From positions 1,922,001-1,986,000 of the forward strand of contig NZ_CP049256.1 of the NCBI RefSeq assembly GCF_011046485.1: a stretch of DNA of 64,000 nt, read 5' to 3'. Numbering within the stretch: the first letter of the stretch is position 1; each line of letters begins with the position of its first letter. This DNA comes from Microbacterium sp. 4R-513. GTDB taxonomy: Bacteria; Actinomycetota; Actinomycetes; Actinomycetales; Microbacteriaceae. Made by a program: the position numbers and the translations under genes. Below are positions 50,719 through 59,099 of this stretch, piece by piece. The notes under the pieces are model-generated. The model saw nothing but the letters and a program-made list of their open reading frames with translations. It was not told the DNA's origin and ran no database searches.

Positions 50719-53556
50719 TCAGATGGCGCCGGCGTGGGCGCCGGGCTCGCCCGCGGGAGCATCCGTCGCCAGTTTCAGCGCCGCCGCAACCGGATAGACA
50801 GGGCAGTAGAGCGGCGCGCCCGACTCGGCGGCGGGCTCGTCCTTCGCCTCGAGCGCCTCGCGAGCGCGGCCGAGGTCGGCGAGCAGATCGGCGACCGAGG
50901 GCTCGCCCGTCGTCGAGGCCGGTTCGTCGCCCGCCGGCGCCGCCTCCGGGGGTGCCGCCGCAATCGAGACGCCCAGTGCCGCCGCGGCTGCATCGAGTCC
51001 GTCCTTCGGCATCGCGGCCGCGAGCGCCGAGAGCCGGCCGACCGCTTCGCGGGCGAAGGCGGGGTCGACCGGTATCGCCGGCAGCTCGAACCGCGTCCCC
51101 GACTGGACGCCGAAGGGCGCGTCGAGAAGCACCCGATCGCGATTGGCCGCATCGACGAGCACGCTTCCGCCGTCGTAGATGTCGCCGTACAGGTTCGCCG
51201 CGAGCACGTTGTCCTCGAGGAGCACGTTCTGCCCCGGCATCCCGGTCCGGATCGCGATGCTGTCCGCGAAGGCGAGGACATTGGACGTCACGCTCAGGAT
51301 GCCTCGGCCCGACACCTCGAGCAGGCAGCCGCTGGTCGACTGACCCGTCGATGCGCGGCCCGTCGGGTCGGCCGCGAAGAGCGCCGTGTTCGACCGCACG
51401 ATCCATGGTCCGGCGCCCGGGATCTGGAGCCGGACGGCGGTGCCGCTCGTGTTGACCACGACGTTGTCCTCGAACACCCCGAAGGCTGCGCTGAGGTTCA
51501 CCCCGCCGTTCGCGGCATTCATGAAGACGCAGTGGCGCACCGTGATGCCACCGCTTCCGCCGCGGAGGTCCACGAGCGTGGCGGACTGGGACTGACCGGC
51601 TTCGAGGGCGCCGGCATCCGTGTAGGTGTTGTACGTCGACCCGTCGAAGACGAAACCGTCCAGGATGAGACCCGCGGCGGAATCGGCGACGGTCAGGATC
51701 GGCTCGCCGAAGATTCCTTTCGCCTTGGTCTCTGCGGGAAGGACGAACCGGACGGGATGCCGCCACGGGTCGCGAGTGGTGAACTCCGCGTCCCACCCGC
51801 CCAGCAGCTCGAGGTCGGGGAGGGGGATCTGCCACGTGCCGGAGCGGAGTCGTCCGCTGTACTCTCCCTCTGCGACGAGGATCCGGTCGCCTGGAGCAGC
51901 CACCTCGAGCGCCTTGAACAGGTCTTTCCAGGGCGCTTCGCGGCTCCCGTCGCCGTCGGCGGCACCCGCCCGCACGAACCAGTCGCGGCCCGTGGGGCGC
52001 ACGGCCGTCGGCAGCGTGAGGTCGATGAAGGGTGCGATCGAGTCGACCACGATCGTGGCCGGCTGTCGCCCGTCCGGTGCCACATCGGTGCGATACGTGC
52101 CTCGCACCAGATAGGTCGATTCGACATCGAGACCGCGAGAATAGCGCGTGGCTTCCTCGGTCTGGTGGTGCGCGAGACCGAAGCGCGGAGCGAGCGCCCA
52201 CCACGGGCTGTCGTCGCTTCCCGGCCGGTAGAGCGCCACGCCGACGTGGGACTCCGACAGCGCTGGGATCAGCTGGGTGTTCTGGTCGACTCCGATCCCG
52301 GCACGCACTTCGACCGGCGCGTTCGAGCGCGCGGGGTCCGCCGCCGCGAGCGGGGTCCAGTCGATCGCCTGATAGGCGGGAGCGGGGCGCGGTTCGCTGA
52401 ACGGCGCCGGCACGGGCGGTTCGGCCGGGTGGCTGCCCTGTGCCGCCGTGATCGTGACCGCGAGCACTTCGCTGGGCGAGAGGCGCCGCATGATGGGCCG
52501 CTGGGCGTCGCTGTCGAGCGCTTCGGGCAGCTCGGCCAGGCCCACCGCAGCGCGCAGAGCGTTGAGTGCGGGAATCGGCGGTCGGGCGTACGTCGCGGCG
52601 GTGTCGAGCGTGTACCCGTCGAGCCACGCGGTCGGCAGGCCGCTCAGTTGCGGGTCACCGACCGAGTTCCCGGAAGCCGAGCGAAGCCCGACGTCGTCGA
52701 GGTCTCCGACGTACTCCTCGGTGATCTCGGCCTCGGCGCCCGAGGCGCGGCTGCGCACGACGTCGCGGAGCGTCGCGAAGAACAGATTGCGGTCGACGCC
52801 GATCTGCCCGACGTCGCTCAGGCAGGCGATGGCGGCGTTGCCGCAAGCGACGAAGACGTTGTCGGCGATCGTCGCCGCGCCGTCGACCCGCACGCCCGCG
52901 GCTCTGTCGCCGCCAGAGCCGCGCGGGGGGTCGGTGTCGTCGTGGGCGAAGAGGAAGCTGTTGCGGCTGACAGTGGCCGGCGCCTCGGGCGGTGCTCCGC
53001 GCAGATTCAGGAGGGCGAGTCCCGCGCAGTTGATGAGCAGGTTGTCCTCGAACACGGCCCCCGAGCCGCCGAGCTCGATCGCCCCCGCGCTCGCGTTCGC
53101 GAAGACGCACCCCCGCACCGTGATGCGCTCGGCGTTGAGGCTGACGAGGGGTCCGTCGCCGTGCGAAGCCCGTTCGAGGCCGCCCGCGTCGTCGTAGTCG
53201 TCCCGCCCGGACCCGTCGAAGAAGAGACCGTCCAGGACGAGGCCGGCGTGGTCGCCGACCCCCGAGAGCATGTTGGACTCGGTCGCCACCCGCAGCGCGG
53301 ACCGCGCTGCGAGGACCGTCGGGGTGCGCCATGGCGTCCGCGCGGCGAAGTCGGCCGAGTAGCCCCCGAGCACCGTCAGCTCCGGGCAGTCGACGACCCA
53401 CGACGACCGCTCGAGCCGGCCGGTGTACGTTCCGGCCGCGATGTGGACAGTGTCCCCTGGTGTCGCCGCCCGCAGGGCGAGCCAGGGGTCGTGGAAGGGA
53501 TGCTGCCTGCTGCCGTCGCCGGTCGTCGCCGCGGCGGCCACGAAGAGATCGGTCAT
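50719..53556 (-). CDS. Large cytoplasmic right-handed beta-helix protein with internal duplication
   Basis: A 945-residue protein without signal peptide or membrane segment. It has two parallel beta-helix halves that begin with matching motifs: TGDGSRQHPFHDPWLALRAA-TPGDTVHIAAGTYTGRL near residue 12 and GDGSREAPWKDLFKALEVA-APGDRILVAEGEYSGRL near 532. Each half then repeats a LELLGGWDAEF/LTVLGGYSADF block and rungs of the VRxCVFxNAxxGxxxLxxxxGVFEDNxxxN type, as in pectate-lyase-like folds. The two are joined by a Pro/Ala-rich region (about 375-520). The C-terminus (about 860-945) is Ala/Glu-rich. No catalytic residues can be recognised, so binding or scaffolding is as likely as enzymatic action. 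It is the second gene of an operon, 1 nt after the helical protein gene. I do not know its function. Confidence 0.8.
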   Translation of the reverse strand: MTDLFVAAAATTGDGSRQHPFHDPWLALRAATPGDTVHIAAGTYTGRLERSSWVVDCPELTVLGGYSADFAARTPWRTPTVLAARSALRVATESNMLSGVGDHAGLVLDGLFFDGSGRDDYDDAGGLERASHGDGPLVSLNAERITVRGCVFANASAGAIELGGSGAVFEDNLLINCAGLALLNLRGAPPEAPATVSRNSFLFAHDDTDPPRGSGGDRAAGVRVDGAATIADNVFVACGNAAIACLSDVGQIGVDRNLFFATLRDVVRSRASGAEAEITEEYVGDLDDVGLRSASGNSVGDPQLSGLPTAWLDGYTLDTAATYARPPIPALNALRAAVGLAELPEALDSDAQRPIMRRLSPSEVLAVTITAAQGSHPAEPPVPAPFSEPRPAPAYQAIDWTPLAAADPARSNAPVEVRAGIGVDQNTQLIPALSESHVGVALYRPGSDDSPWWALAPRFGLAHHQTEEATRYSRGLDVESTYLVRGTYRTDVAPDGRQPATIVVDSIAPFIDLTLPTAVRPTGRDWFVRAGAADGDGSREAPWKDLFKALEVAAPGDRILVAEGEYSGRLRSGTWQIPLPDLELLGGWDAEFTTRDPWRHPVRFVLPAETKAKGIFGEPILTVADSAAGLILDGFVFDGSTYNTYTDAGALEAGQSQSATLVDLRGGSGGITVRHCVFMNAANGGVNLSAAFGVFEDNVVVNTSGTAVRLQIPGAGPWIVRSNTALFAADPTGRASTGQSTSGCLLEVSGRGILSVTSNVLAFADSIAIRTGMPGQNVLLEDNVLAANLYGDIYDGGSVLVDAANRDRVLLDAPFGVQSGTRFELPAIPVDPAFAREAVGRLSALAAAMPKDGLDAAAAALGVSIAAAPPEAAPAGDEPASTTGEPSVADLLADLGRAREALEAKDEPAAESGAPLYCPVYPVAAALKLATDAPAGEPGAHAGAI

Positions 53557-53557
53557 C

Positions 53558-54757
53558 TCACGACTTCTTCACTTCTTCGTCCGCTTCCTTCGTCTTCTGG
53601 AAGAGCGCGTCCCAGCCCGTCCGCAGGATCAGCTTCGTCTGCTCGAGCGTCGCCACCGCGGTCTGCTTGTAGTCGCCGTCGGCGAGGTCGGCCACATAGT
53701 CGGTCTCGCTGGCGAGCAGGTCCTCGAGGGAGTCGAACGTCGATCTCAGCTCATCCGTGAATTTCTGCAGCGCAGCGGGATCGTCGGTCAGCTGGGCGAA
53801 GGCCTTCGAGCTCTGCTCGATGAACGTGGGGTACAGCTCGTCGTAGAGCCGCGCGGACTGCTCCTTGGCCGCTACGGCCCGCGGCTCCAGTCCGTCGTCG
53901 ATGACGTGATCGGCGAGCTCCTCCCAATCCGCGGCGCGATAGTCGCCCGACTGGCCGATCCCGGCCCAGCTCTCCGCCGCGTCCGAGCCGCGCGCGAGGA
54001 GCTGGTCGATCCATCCTTCGTCGAGCTGCTCGCGGGCGTCCGTCAGAAGCTTGATGTTGGCGAGCACGGTCTGCTTCGCCGCGCGCTTGTCCCTGGCCGC
54101 CTGGTACATCTCCGCCGCGGCCTTCTCCCACGCCTGGATCGCCTCCGTCGCGGCATCCTTCGCAGCCCGGTCCTGCATGAAGAAGACGACGAGCCGCGCG
54201 AAGGCGGTGGGCAGCTGGGTGTACTTCACGACGAGGCCCTTGGCCGTTTCGCTGACGCCGCCGAAGTTCTTCTCGAGCACCCGCTGCACGATGGCGTCGC
54301 TGCTGAGCGCCTGCTTCAAGTCCTCCTCGCACTTCTTGATGATCGCGAGATCGGTCTCGAGCACCTTTCCCATGAGGGTCGCGACATCGGGAACGTCGAG
54401 CTTGGCAACCTCGGCCCAGATCTTGCGCTCGCCAGCGAGGAAGTCACCCGGGCCGACGGCCTCCATCCGCTCCTCGGCGGACAGTGCGTTCGCCTCGCTG
54501 TCCTCGAGGATCGATGTCATGTCCTCCTCGAGCCGGTCCAGCAGCGCCTCTGCCTGCACGCAGTTCGTCGCCCAGCGGTCCCGAAGCCCGTCGTAGCCCG
54601 GCGCCTCCAGCTTGTCGAGCATCTCCTCGAAGAGCTTCTCGCGATCCGTGTCGAAGCGTTCGAGCAGCTCGAGCACGCGGTCGAAGATGTCCTCCTCGAA
54701 CCCGGTGTCGCGCATGCGCTGCTCGACAAGCTCCCGCGCGTCGTCGACGTCTTCCAT
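53558..54757 (-). CDS. All-helical, coiled-coil-rich protein of unknown function
   Basis: A 399-residue acidic protein that is almost wholly alpha-helical, with long amphipathic stretches (RVLELLERFDTDREKLFEEML; IIKKCEEDLKQALSSDAIVQ; YQAARDKRAAKQTVLANIK). One moderately hydrophobic segment, GLVVKYTQLPTAFARLVVFF (about 183-202), could be buried or membrane-interacting. There is no signal peptide. The ATG at 54757 has GGAGG 9 nt upstream and is preferred over an in-frame start at 54778. It is transcribed ahead of the beta-helix gene with a 1-nt gap, so the two products likely act together in fixed ratio. The shape resembles helical-bundle scaffolds or alpha-pore-forming proteins, but no homology is claimed. 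Confidence 0.75.
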   Translation of the reverse strand: MEDVDDARELVEQRMRDTGFEEDIFDRVLELLERFDTDREKLFEEMLDKLEAPGYDGLRDRWATNCVQAEALLDRLEEDMTSILEDSEANALSAEERMEAVGPGDFLAGERKIWAEVAKLDVPDVATLMGKVLETDLAIIKKCEEDLKQALSSDAIVQRVLEKNFGGVSETAKGLVVKYTQLPTAFARLVVFFMQDRAAKDAATEAIQAWEKAAAEMYQAARDKRAAKQTVLANIKLLTDAREQLDEGWIDQLLARGSDAAESWAGIGQSGDYRAADWEELADHVIDDGLEPRAVAAKEQSARLYDELYPTFIEQSSKAFAQLTDDPAALQKFTDELRSTFDSLEDLLASETDYVADLADGDYKQTAVATLEQTKLILRTGWDALFQKTKEADEEVKKS

Positions 54758-54931
54758 GGGCGGCCACCTCCGGTGCACGAGCCGGATGGGACACGCTCAC
54801 CGAGCATTGCCGACCCGGCGGCAAGCCTCCCCTGCGAGTCATGCTAACGGGCCGCGGTCGCGGAGGGTATGGCATCTGAGGAGCGCGATGATGCGTCTGC
54901 CCGGAGCCGAGGCGGCGGAACCGCAAGACGA

Positions 54932-55348
54932 TCAGGTCCGGGATGTCACGGGTCGTGGTGCGCGCAGGACGAGGAACGCCGTCACCGCGAGCACGACGAT
55001 CCCGATCGACTCGATGACGACGGTCTGCGGGACGAGTGTGAAGTCCCACGTCTCGGTGATTCCGAAGAGTCCCACGGTCAGCGCGAGGAGAAGGGCGCCG
55101 AGGCTCGCGATGAGGAAGAGCAGCCCCAGCACCGTCGCGACCTGCAGCAGCCTGCCTCGCAAGGCCACCACGGCGACTGCCAGCACGATGCCCGCGATGC
55201 CGTTCAGGATGAACATCACCCCGAGGATGCCTCCGACGCCGTTCAACGCGAGGTAGAGGTGGATGCCGCCCGCGACGACGAGGAAGAGAGCGCTCAGGAT
55301 GCGCATGACCCAGAGCGCGCGTGAACTGTTTTCGGCCATGACCTTCAC
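54932..55348 (-). CDS. Four-helix integral membrane protein
   Basis: A 138-residue protein with four hydrophobic helices: about 12-35 (VMRILSALFLVVAGGIHLYLAL), 37-60 (GILGVMFILNGIAGIVLAVAVVAL), 67-95 (QVATVLGLLFLIASLGALLLALTVG) and 107-130 (TVVIESIGIVVLAVTAFLVL). The start could be GTG at 55348 or ATG at 55339; neither has a strong ribosome-binding site. The family is not recognised; similar small four-helix proteins are common in actinobacteria. It is likely monocistronic. The 54758-54931 gap upstream of the helical gene shows nothing further. Confidence 0.65.
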   Translation of the reverse strand: MKVMAENSSRALWVMRILSALFLVVAGGIHLYLALNGVGGILGVMFILNGIAGIVLAVAVVALRGRLLQVATVLGLLFLIASLGALLLALTVGLFGITETWDFTLVPQTVVIESIGIVVLAVTAFLVLRAPRPVTSRT

Positions 55349-55434
55349 CGGCTTCCGATCCGTGGCCCGTTGCAGGGGCCTTCTGGAGAGACACGAGCCC
55401 GGCGGCGTCAGGGTTCACATCTTCCGGAATCGAC

Positions 55435-55464
55435 GAAGGGCCGGTCCGTGAGGACCAGCCCTTC
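55435..55464 (-). terminator. Terminator after the DUF7882-like gene
   Basis: GAAGGGCCGGTCC (55435-55447) pairs with GGACCAGCCCTTC (55452-55464) over 13 positions with one G-U-type mismatch and loop GTGA. It lies 11 bases past the stop of the minus-strand gene at 55476. Confidence 0.7.
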
Positions 55465-55475
55465 ATCGGTGCGGC

Positions 55476-55811
55476 TCAGGCGGCCGAGGGGATTGCCTGC
55501 CGTTCGATCTCCAGCCAGTCGTTCATGTCGATCGTCAGGCCCGCAGTCGAGTTCGCGAGCCGGCTGAACTCCTGGAGCAGGGCGGGCTGGAGCTGTTCGG
55601 GCTCCTCCCTGCTGAAGACGAATCGCAGCGGGATGGACTCCTGGAGCCAGAGGGCGGATCGGCCCCGAGGTTCTGCCAGGTCGTGGCGCCACGTGAGGGT
55701 GAAGCTCTCACGGCGGCGCAGCTTGGTCGTGATGACGACCTTGAGATGAGCGAGGAGTGCGTCGGGCACCTCGATGCCGTGTTCATCATCGCCGTAGTAC
55801 AGGCAGCCCAT
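55476..55811 (-). CDS. Small conserved Microbacteriaceae-type protein (DUF7882-like)
   Basis: A 111-residue protein beginning MGCLYYGDDEHGIEVPDALLAHLKVVITTKLRRRESF. This N-terminal pattern (MGxLxYG, then an AHLKVVIxxKLRRxESF block followed by a W) is one I associate with small proteins widespread in Microbacteriaceae, often mislabelled as ATP-dependent DNA ligase. It has no ligase motif. Two further blocks are ALWLQESIPLRFVFS and FSRLANSTAGLTI. It is divergent from the MarR regulator, with a palindrome in the shared promoter region, so it is a likely regulatory target of that protein. Its biochemical role is unknown. Confidence 0.7.
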   Translation of the reverse strand: MGCLYYGDDEHGIEVPDALLAHLKVVITTKLRRRESFTLTWRHDLAEPRGRSALWLQESIPLRFVFSREEPEQLQPALLQEFSRLANSTAGLTIDMNDWLEIERQAIPSAA

Positions 55812-55892
55812 GAGGGCCTCCTTCGGTCGGAATGGGGGTCACCGACGCGGGGTGCGCCGCTGCTTCCGGATGTGGGGAGGGTAACACGAAAG

Positions 55893-55918
55893 TTCACTGA
55901 TTTAAATAGTTGAGTGAA
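55893..55918. promoter_or_regulatory. MarR-type operator in an AT-rich divergent promoter
   Basis: TTCACT (55893-55898) and AGTGAA (55913-55918) are inverted arms flanking the AT-rich centre GATTTAAATAGTTG. The surrounding 60 bp are much more AT-rich than the window. It lies between the DUF7882-like gene and the MarR gene and fits a divergently acting MarR site. Confidence 0.6.
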
Positions 55919-55984
55919 TTATCCGATGCTTGAGATAAATGGGGGTAAACTGCCGCTAATCGGGCTCTCGGGGAGTACTGCAAA

Positions 55985-56428
55985 ATGACTGACGAAGTGG
56001 TGGTGCCGGGCCTGCGACGAGCCCTGACGGACTATGTCCGCGCCCGTTCCGCCGCGCTCGGAGCCGCGCGCCGAGCCCTCGGCATCGGGGAGGGCGATGC
56101 CAACGCCCTCCTGCACATCGCCGCACATCCGGGCATCCGTCCCACCCATCTGCGCGAGCACTTGGGGATCACTGCGGCGGGCATCACCGCCCTCATCGAC
56201 CGTCTGGTCGAGCGCGGAGCCGTGCGACGCGACGTCGATCCCACCGATCGCCGCGTCAACCGCATCAGCCTCACGATCGACATCGGGGAGGAGCCGTGGG
56301 TGCAGCTCACGCGCTTCGACGACGACTTCGATGTCGCGCTCCTGGATGCGGATGAGGTCGAGACGCTGCGATTCGCGGAACTGCTCGACACGCTCACCGC
56401 CGTCACGGTGGGCCGCGGCGAGCGCTGA
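55985..56428 (+). CDS. MarR-family transcriptional regulator
   Basis: A 147-residue winged-helix regulator. Residues about 35-95 contain the MarR core, with recognition-helix region RPTHLREHLGITAAGITALIDRLVERGAVRR and the wing DPTDRRVNRISLT. The N- and C-terminal helices give the dimer interface. It is divergent from the DUF7882-like gene, and the palindrome at 55893-55918 lies about 67 bp upstream of its ATG. Autoregulation and control of the divergent gene are likely. No ligand can be predicted. Confidence 0.88.
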   Translation: MTDEVVVPGLRRALTDYVRARSAALGAARRALGIGEGDANALLHIAAHPGIRPTHLREHLGITAAGITALIDRLVERGAVRRDVDPTDRRVNRISLTIDIGEEPWVQLTRFDDDFDVALLDADEVETLRFAELLDTLTAVTVGRGER

Positions 56429-56458
56429 CCCGCCGATTCGTCCGCCTCGAGGCCTGAG

Positions 56459-56803
56459 TCAGGGCGTGTCCGCGCGGGGGAAGTCGGCCGACTTTTCCTC
56501 GAGGAACCGGCAGAGCGTCCCGACCATCGCCAGCTCCGCGGCGAGCGCGTGCACGCCTTCCGCGTCGAGGACGACCGGCTCCTCCCTCGGCTCCATCGTC
56601 ACCACCCAGTGGGCCGAGTAGGGCCCGTCGGGCTGCAGGTAGGTGATCGTCGACGTGTTCGCGAACCGCACGCCGACGAGTCCCGTGTCGGCGCCGTCGT
56701 CGCCGTCCTGCTGCATGACTTTGAGCGAACCCGTTATCGGGTGCCCCAGAGCGCGGAACTCATCCAGCCAGCCCTCAAGCGTCTGCTGGCTCCGAAACGG
56801 CAT
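56459..56803 (-). CDS. Hypothetical protein, 114 aa
   Basis: A 114-residue soluble protein. The ATG at 56803 lies 8 nt after AGGAG; two further upstream start codons (56806, 56809) are too close to that site. The sequence begins MPFRSQQTLEGWLDEFRALGHP and contains a beta-rich middle (VGVRFANTSTITYLQPDGPYSAHWVVTMEP) and a helical C-terminus (LAAELAMVGTLCRFLEE). I do not recognise a named family. It converges on the MarR gene with 30 bp between stops and has no operon partner. Confidence 0.65.
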   Translation of the reverse strand: MPFRSQQTLEGWLDEFRALGHPITGSLKVMQQDGDDGADTGLVGVRFANTSTITYLQPDGPYSAHWVVTMEPREEPVVLDAEGVHALAAELAMVGTLCRFLEEKSADFPRADTP

Positions 56804-56980
56804 CACCATCGCTCCTGACCGTGTGTCCGACCGTCATGCAGCAAATGTACGCGGTAGCCCCGGAAATGTGGGTGCGGCGATCCACATGCCGAAAGACGGG
56901 CGCGTCAAGCGGATCTCGGATCTTGCGAGGTTCTGCGACGATCGTTCCATGGGTCAGCCTCACATCCCGCTCGCAGCCGC

Positions 56981-57673
56981 ATGACCACCGACGCTCAGGA
57001 GCAGAGCGCCGAGCTCCAGGCCATCCGCGACGTGGACGCTCGTCGCGCGCTCGTCCTCACGGTCTCGATCGCCGCGACCGTCGCCTTCGTCGTCCTGCGC
57101 CTCGTCGTCGCCCTCAGCGGCCACAGCCCTCTACCCGTCGACGAGTGGTGGCACAACCTCATGGTGGCGACCGAGACGGATGTCGGGATCGTCGTCGCGT
57201 GGGTGCCCGCCATCGTCGGCGGGACGATCGGCATGATCGTGATCGGCATCCTGATCGTGCTCCTCCTGTGGTGGCGAAGAGGCAGGGGGGATGCCGCGAA
57301 CATGGCGTGCGCGATCGTGCTCGTCGTCGCGATCGGGGCGCCGATGGCGTCCATCATCGCCCGCTCGCGCCCGAACGACTCGCTCGCCGAGAGCGTGGCG
57401 ACCTCGTTCCCCTCGGGGCATACCGCCGTTGCGACGACCGTCGTCGTGACGCTCGGGCTCCTGCTGCGGCGCTGGTACGTCTGGGTGGTGGGCGCCGCCT
57501 GGGTGCTGCTCATGATGTGGAGCCGCACCTATCTGCACGCCCACTGGCTGAGCGATGTCATCGCCGGGATGCTGGAGGGCCTGGCCGTCGCGGGCCTGGT
57601 GTGGTGCGCGGTCGAGGCCCTGCGAGATCGCAGAGCCGTGCGCTCCGACGAACCGGCCCCCACGGAGTCGTGA
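56981..57673 (+). CDS. PAP2-family membrane phosphatase
   Basis: A 230-residue integral membrane phosphatase with about five to six transmembrane helices. The three PAP2 motifs are present: an RP element in IIARSRPNDS (about 125-134), PSGHTA (144-149, with the active-site His147) and SRTYLHAHWLSDV (181-193, nucleophilic His188). It would dephosphorylate a lipid pyrophosphate or phosphatidate, for example undecaprenyl pyrophosphate or phosphatidylglycerophosphate. The active site faces the outside in this family. It is 62 bp ahead of the DUF1206 gene and may be cotranscribed. Confidence 0.88.
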   Translation: MTTDAQEQSAELQAIRDVDARRALVLTVSIAATVAFVVLRLVVALSGHSPLPVDEWWHNLMVATETDVGIVVAWVPAIVGGTIGMIVIGILIVLLLWWRRGRGDAANMACAIVLVVAIGAPMASIIARSRPNDSLAESVATSFPSGHTAVATTVVVTLGLLLRRWYVWVVGAAWVLLMMWSRTYLHAHWLSDVIAGMLEGLAVAGLVWCAVEALRDRRAVRSDEPAPTES

Positions 57674-57735
57674 GCACGCCGACCGCTCTCGTCAAGCCAT
57701 ACCTCGTGCGGTCGTAGCTGGATACTCTTCCGCGC

Positions 57736-58539
57736 ATGGACAACACCCCCCAAGCCGCTGCCCGGGCGGCACAAGACTCGACAGCCTTCCGCGTGGCGGC
57801 GCGCATCGGCTACGTCGTGCTCGGCATCCTCCACCTCGTCATCGGCGGCATCGCCATCTCGATCGCCACGGGAGGCGGAGGCGAGGCCGACCAGGGCGGA
57901 GCCATGGAGCAGATCCAGAAGGCGCCCGCGGGCATCTTCGTGCTGTGGCTCGTCGTGCTGGGCCTGACGGCCCTCGCCGCCTGGCAGGTCGGCGAGGCCC
58001 TGGTCGAGCGCAATCCCGACACGAAGAAGAAGTGGGGATACCGGCTCAAGTATCTCGGGACCGCCGTCATCTACCTCGCGATCGCCTTCACCGCCCTCGT
58101 GTACGCGCTGGGCGGGCAGTCGGACTCGTCCGAGTCGACGCAGTCGTTCAGCGCACAACTGATGGCGAACCCCGCCGGTGTCGTGCTCGTCGCGGTGCTG
58201 GGTCTCGGTGTGGCCGCGCTCGGGGTCGCTTTCATCATCCGCGGCATCCGGCGCGCCTTCGAGAAGTACCTGGCCCTTCCCCCGAACGCCGCGCGTCGCG
58301 GAATCGTCACGCTCGGAGTCGTCGGCTATGTCGCCAAGGGCATCGCCATCGGGATCACCGGCATCCTCTTCATCGTCGCGGCGCTGACGCACGATCCTGA
58401 GACCGCGGGGGGCCTCGACGGCGCCCTCCACGCCCTGGCGGCCCTGCCGTTCGGAACGGTGCTCCTCTGGATCGTCGGTGCCGGTCTCGCCCTGTACGGC
58501 ATCTTCTGCGTCGCCCGCGCGCGGTACACGCGGATGTGA
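57736..58539 (+). CDS. DUF1206-family membrane protein
   Basis: A 267-residue protein with six hydrophobic segments arranged as three similar helix pairs, the DUF1206 pattern. Each pair begins with an ARxGYVxLGILHLVIGG-like unit: VAARIGYVVLGILHLVIGG (about 20-38), RLKYLGTAVIYLAIAFTALVY (about 100-120) and RRGIVTLGVVGYVAKGIAIG (about 188-207). The function of the family is unknown; internal threefold duplication suggests a channel or structural role. It lies between PAP2 and GlsB-type genes, a small group of envelope and stress proteins. Confidence 0.85.
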   Translation: MDNTPQAAARAAQDSTAFRVAARIGYVVLGILHLVIGGIAISIATGGGGEADQGGAMEQIQKAPAGIFVLWLVVLGLTALAAWQVGEALVERNPDTKKKWGYRLKYLGTAVIYLAIAFTALVYALGGQSDSSESTQSFSAQLMANPAGVVLVAVLGLGVAALGVAFIIRGIRRAFEKYLALPPNAARRGIVTLGVVGYVAKGIAIGITGILFIVAALTHDPETAGGLDGALHALAALPFGTVLLWIVGAGLALYGIFCVARARYTRM

Positions 58540-58712
58540 CGACGGATGCCGGCGCCCGCGCCGCGCGGATGATAGCGCTCGCCTCGGCTCCTGTACACCC
58601 CCAAACCGATCTCCGGTCCGGATCCGAAGCGCACTGCTAGCTTGGCTCCACCCCCCGCGCCGGACCCGCCGGCGCCGACCAACCTCGTATCCACGGAGGA
58701 AGGAAGAACATC

Positions 58713-58991
58713 ATGCTCTGGACCATTCTCGGACTCATCATCATCGGACTCATCGCCGGACTCATCGCGCGTGCCGTCATCCCCGGCAAGCAGAACATCG
58801 GCATCTTGATGACGATCGTCCTCGGCATCGTCGGCTCGTTCGTCGGAGGCTTCCTCGGCTTCCTGATCTTCCGCGCCGACCCCGCTGGCGGCTTCCTGCA
58901 GCCCGCGGGCATCATCGGCTCGATCATCGGAGCGATCATCGTCCTCGGCATCTACGTGGCCGTCACGCGCCGCCGCAGCATCACGCGGTAA
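58713..58991 (+). CDS. GlsB/YeaQ/YmgE-family stress-response membrane protein
   Basis: A 92-residue membrane protein with three Gly-rich helices, beginning MLWTILGLIIIGLIAGLIARAVIPGKQNIG. This is the transglycosylase-associated/GlsB family, often induced by general envelope or osmotic stress; no enzymatic activity is established. The ATG follows GGAGGAAGGA. A long leader (58540-58712) precedes it, and a strong terminator at 59026-59072 ends the transcript. Confidence 0.88.
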   Translation: MLWTILGLIIIGLIAGLIARAVIPGKQNIGILMTIVLGIVGSFVGGFLGFLIFRADPAGGFLQPAGIIGSIIGAIIVLGIYVAVTRRRSITR

Positions 58992-59025
58992 CCCCCGACC
59001 GGCGGCGTTCCACGCCGACAGTCCT

Positions 59026-59072
59026 CTCGCCCAGCGGGCGTCCTCCGGGACGGCCGCTGGGCGAGTTCTTTT
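59026..59072 (+). terminator. Intrinsic terminator after the GlsB-type gene
   Basis: CTCGCCCAGCGG (59026-59037) and CCGCTGGGCGAG (59054-59065) form a perfect 12-bp stem followed immediately by TTCTTTT. This is the clearest intrinsic terminator in the window. Confidence 0.92.
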
Positions 59073-59099
59073 CGCCGACGCGCACGGAAGAATGGACGG

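Noticed and set aside
50734..53760. Plus-strand open frame of 1008 codons opposite the beta-helix gene
   Set aside because: Its translation is an irregular Arg/Val/Gly-rich sequence without rung periodicity, whereas the minus strand shows clear beta-helix repeats and a sensible start.
50719..54757. Beta-helix protein as a phage tail spike with a helical chaperone
   Set aside because: No phage structural, integrase, lysis or packaging genes are present nearby, and the flanks are ordinary chromosomal genes.
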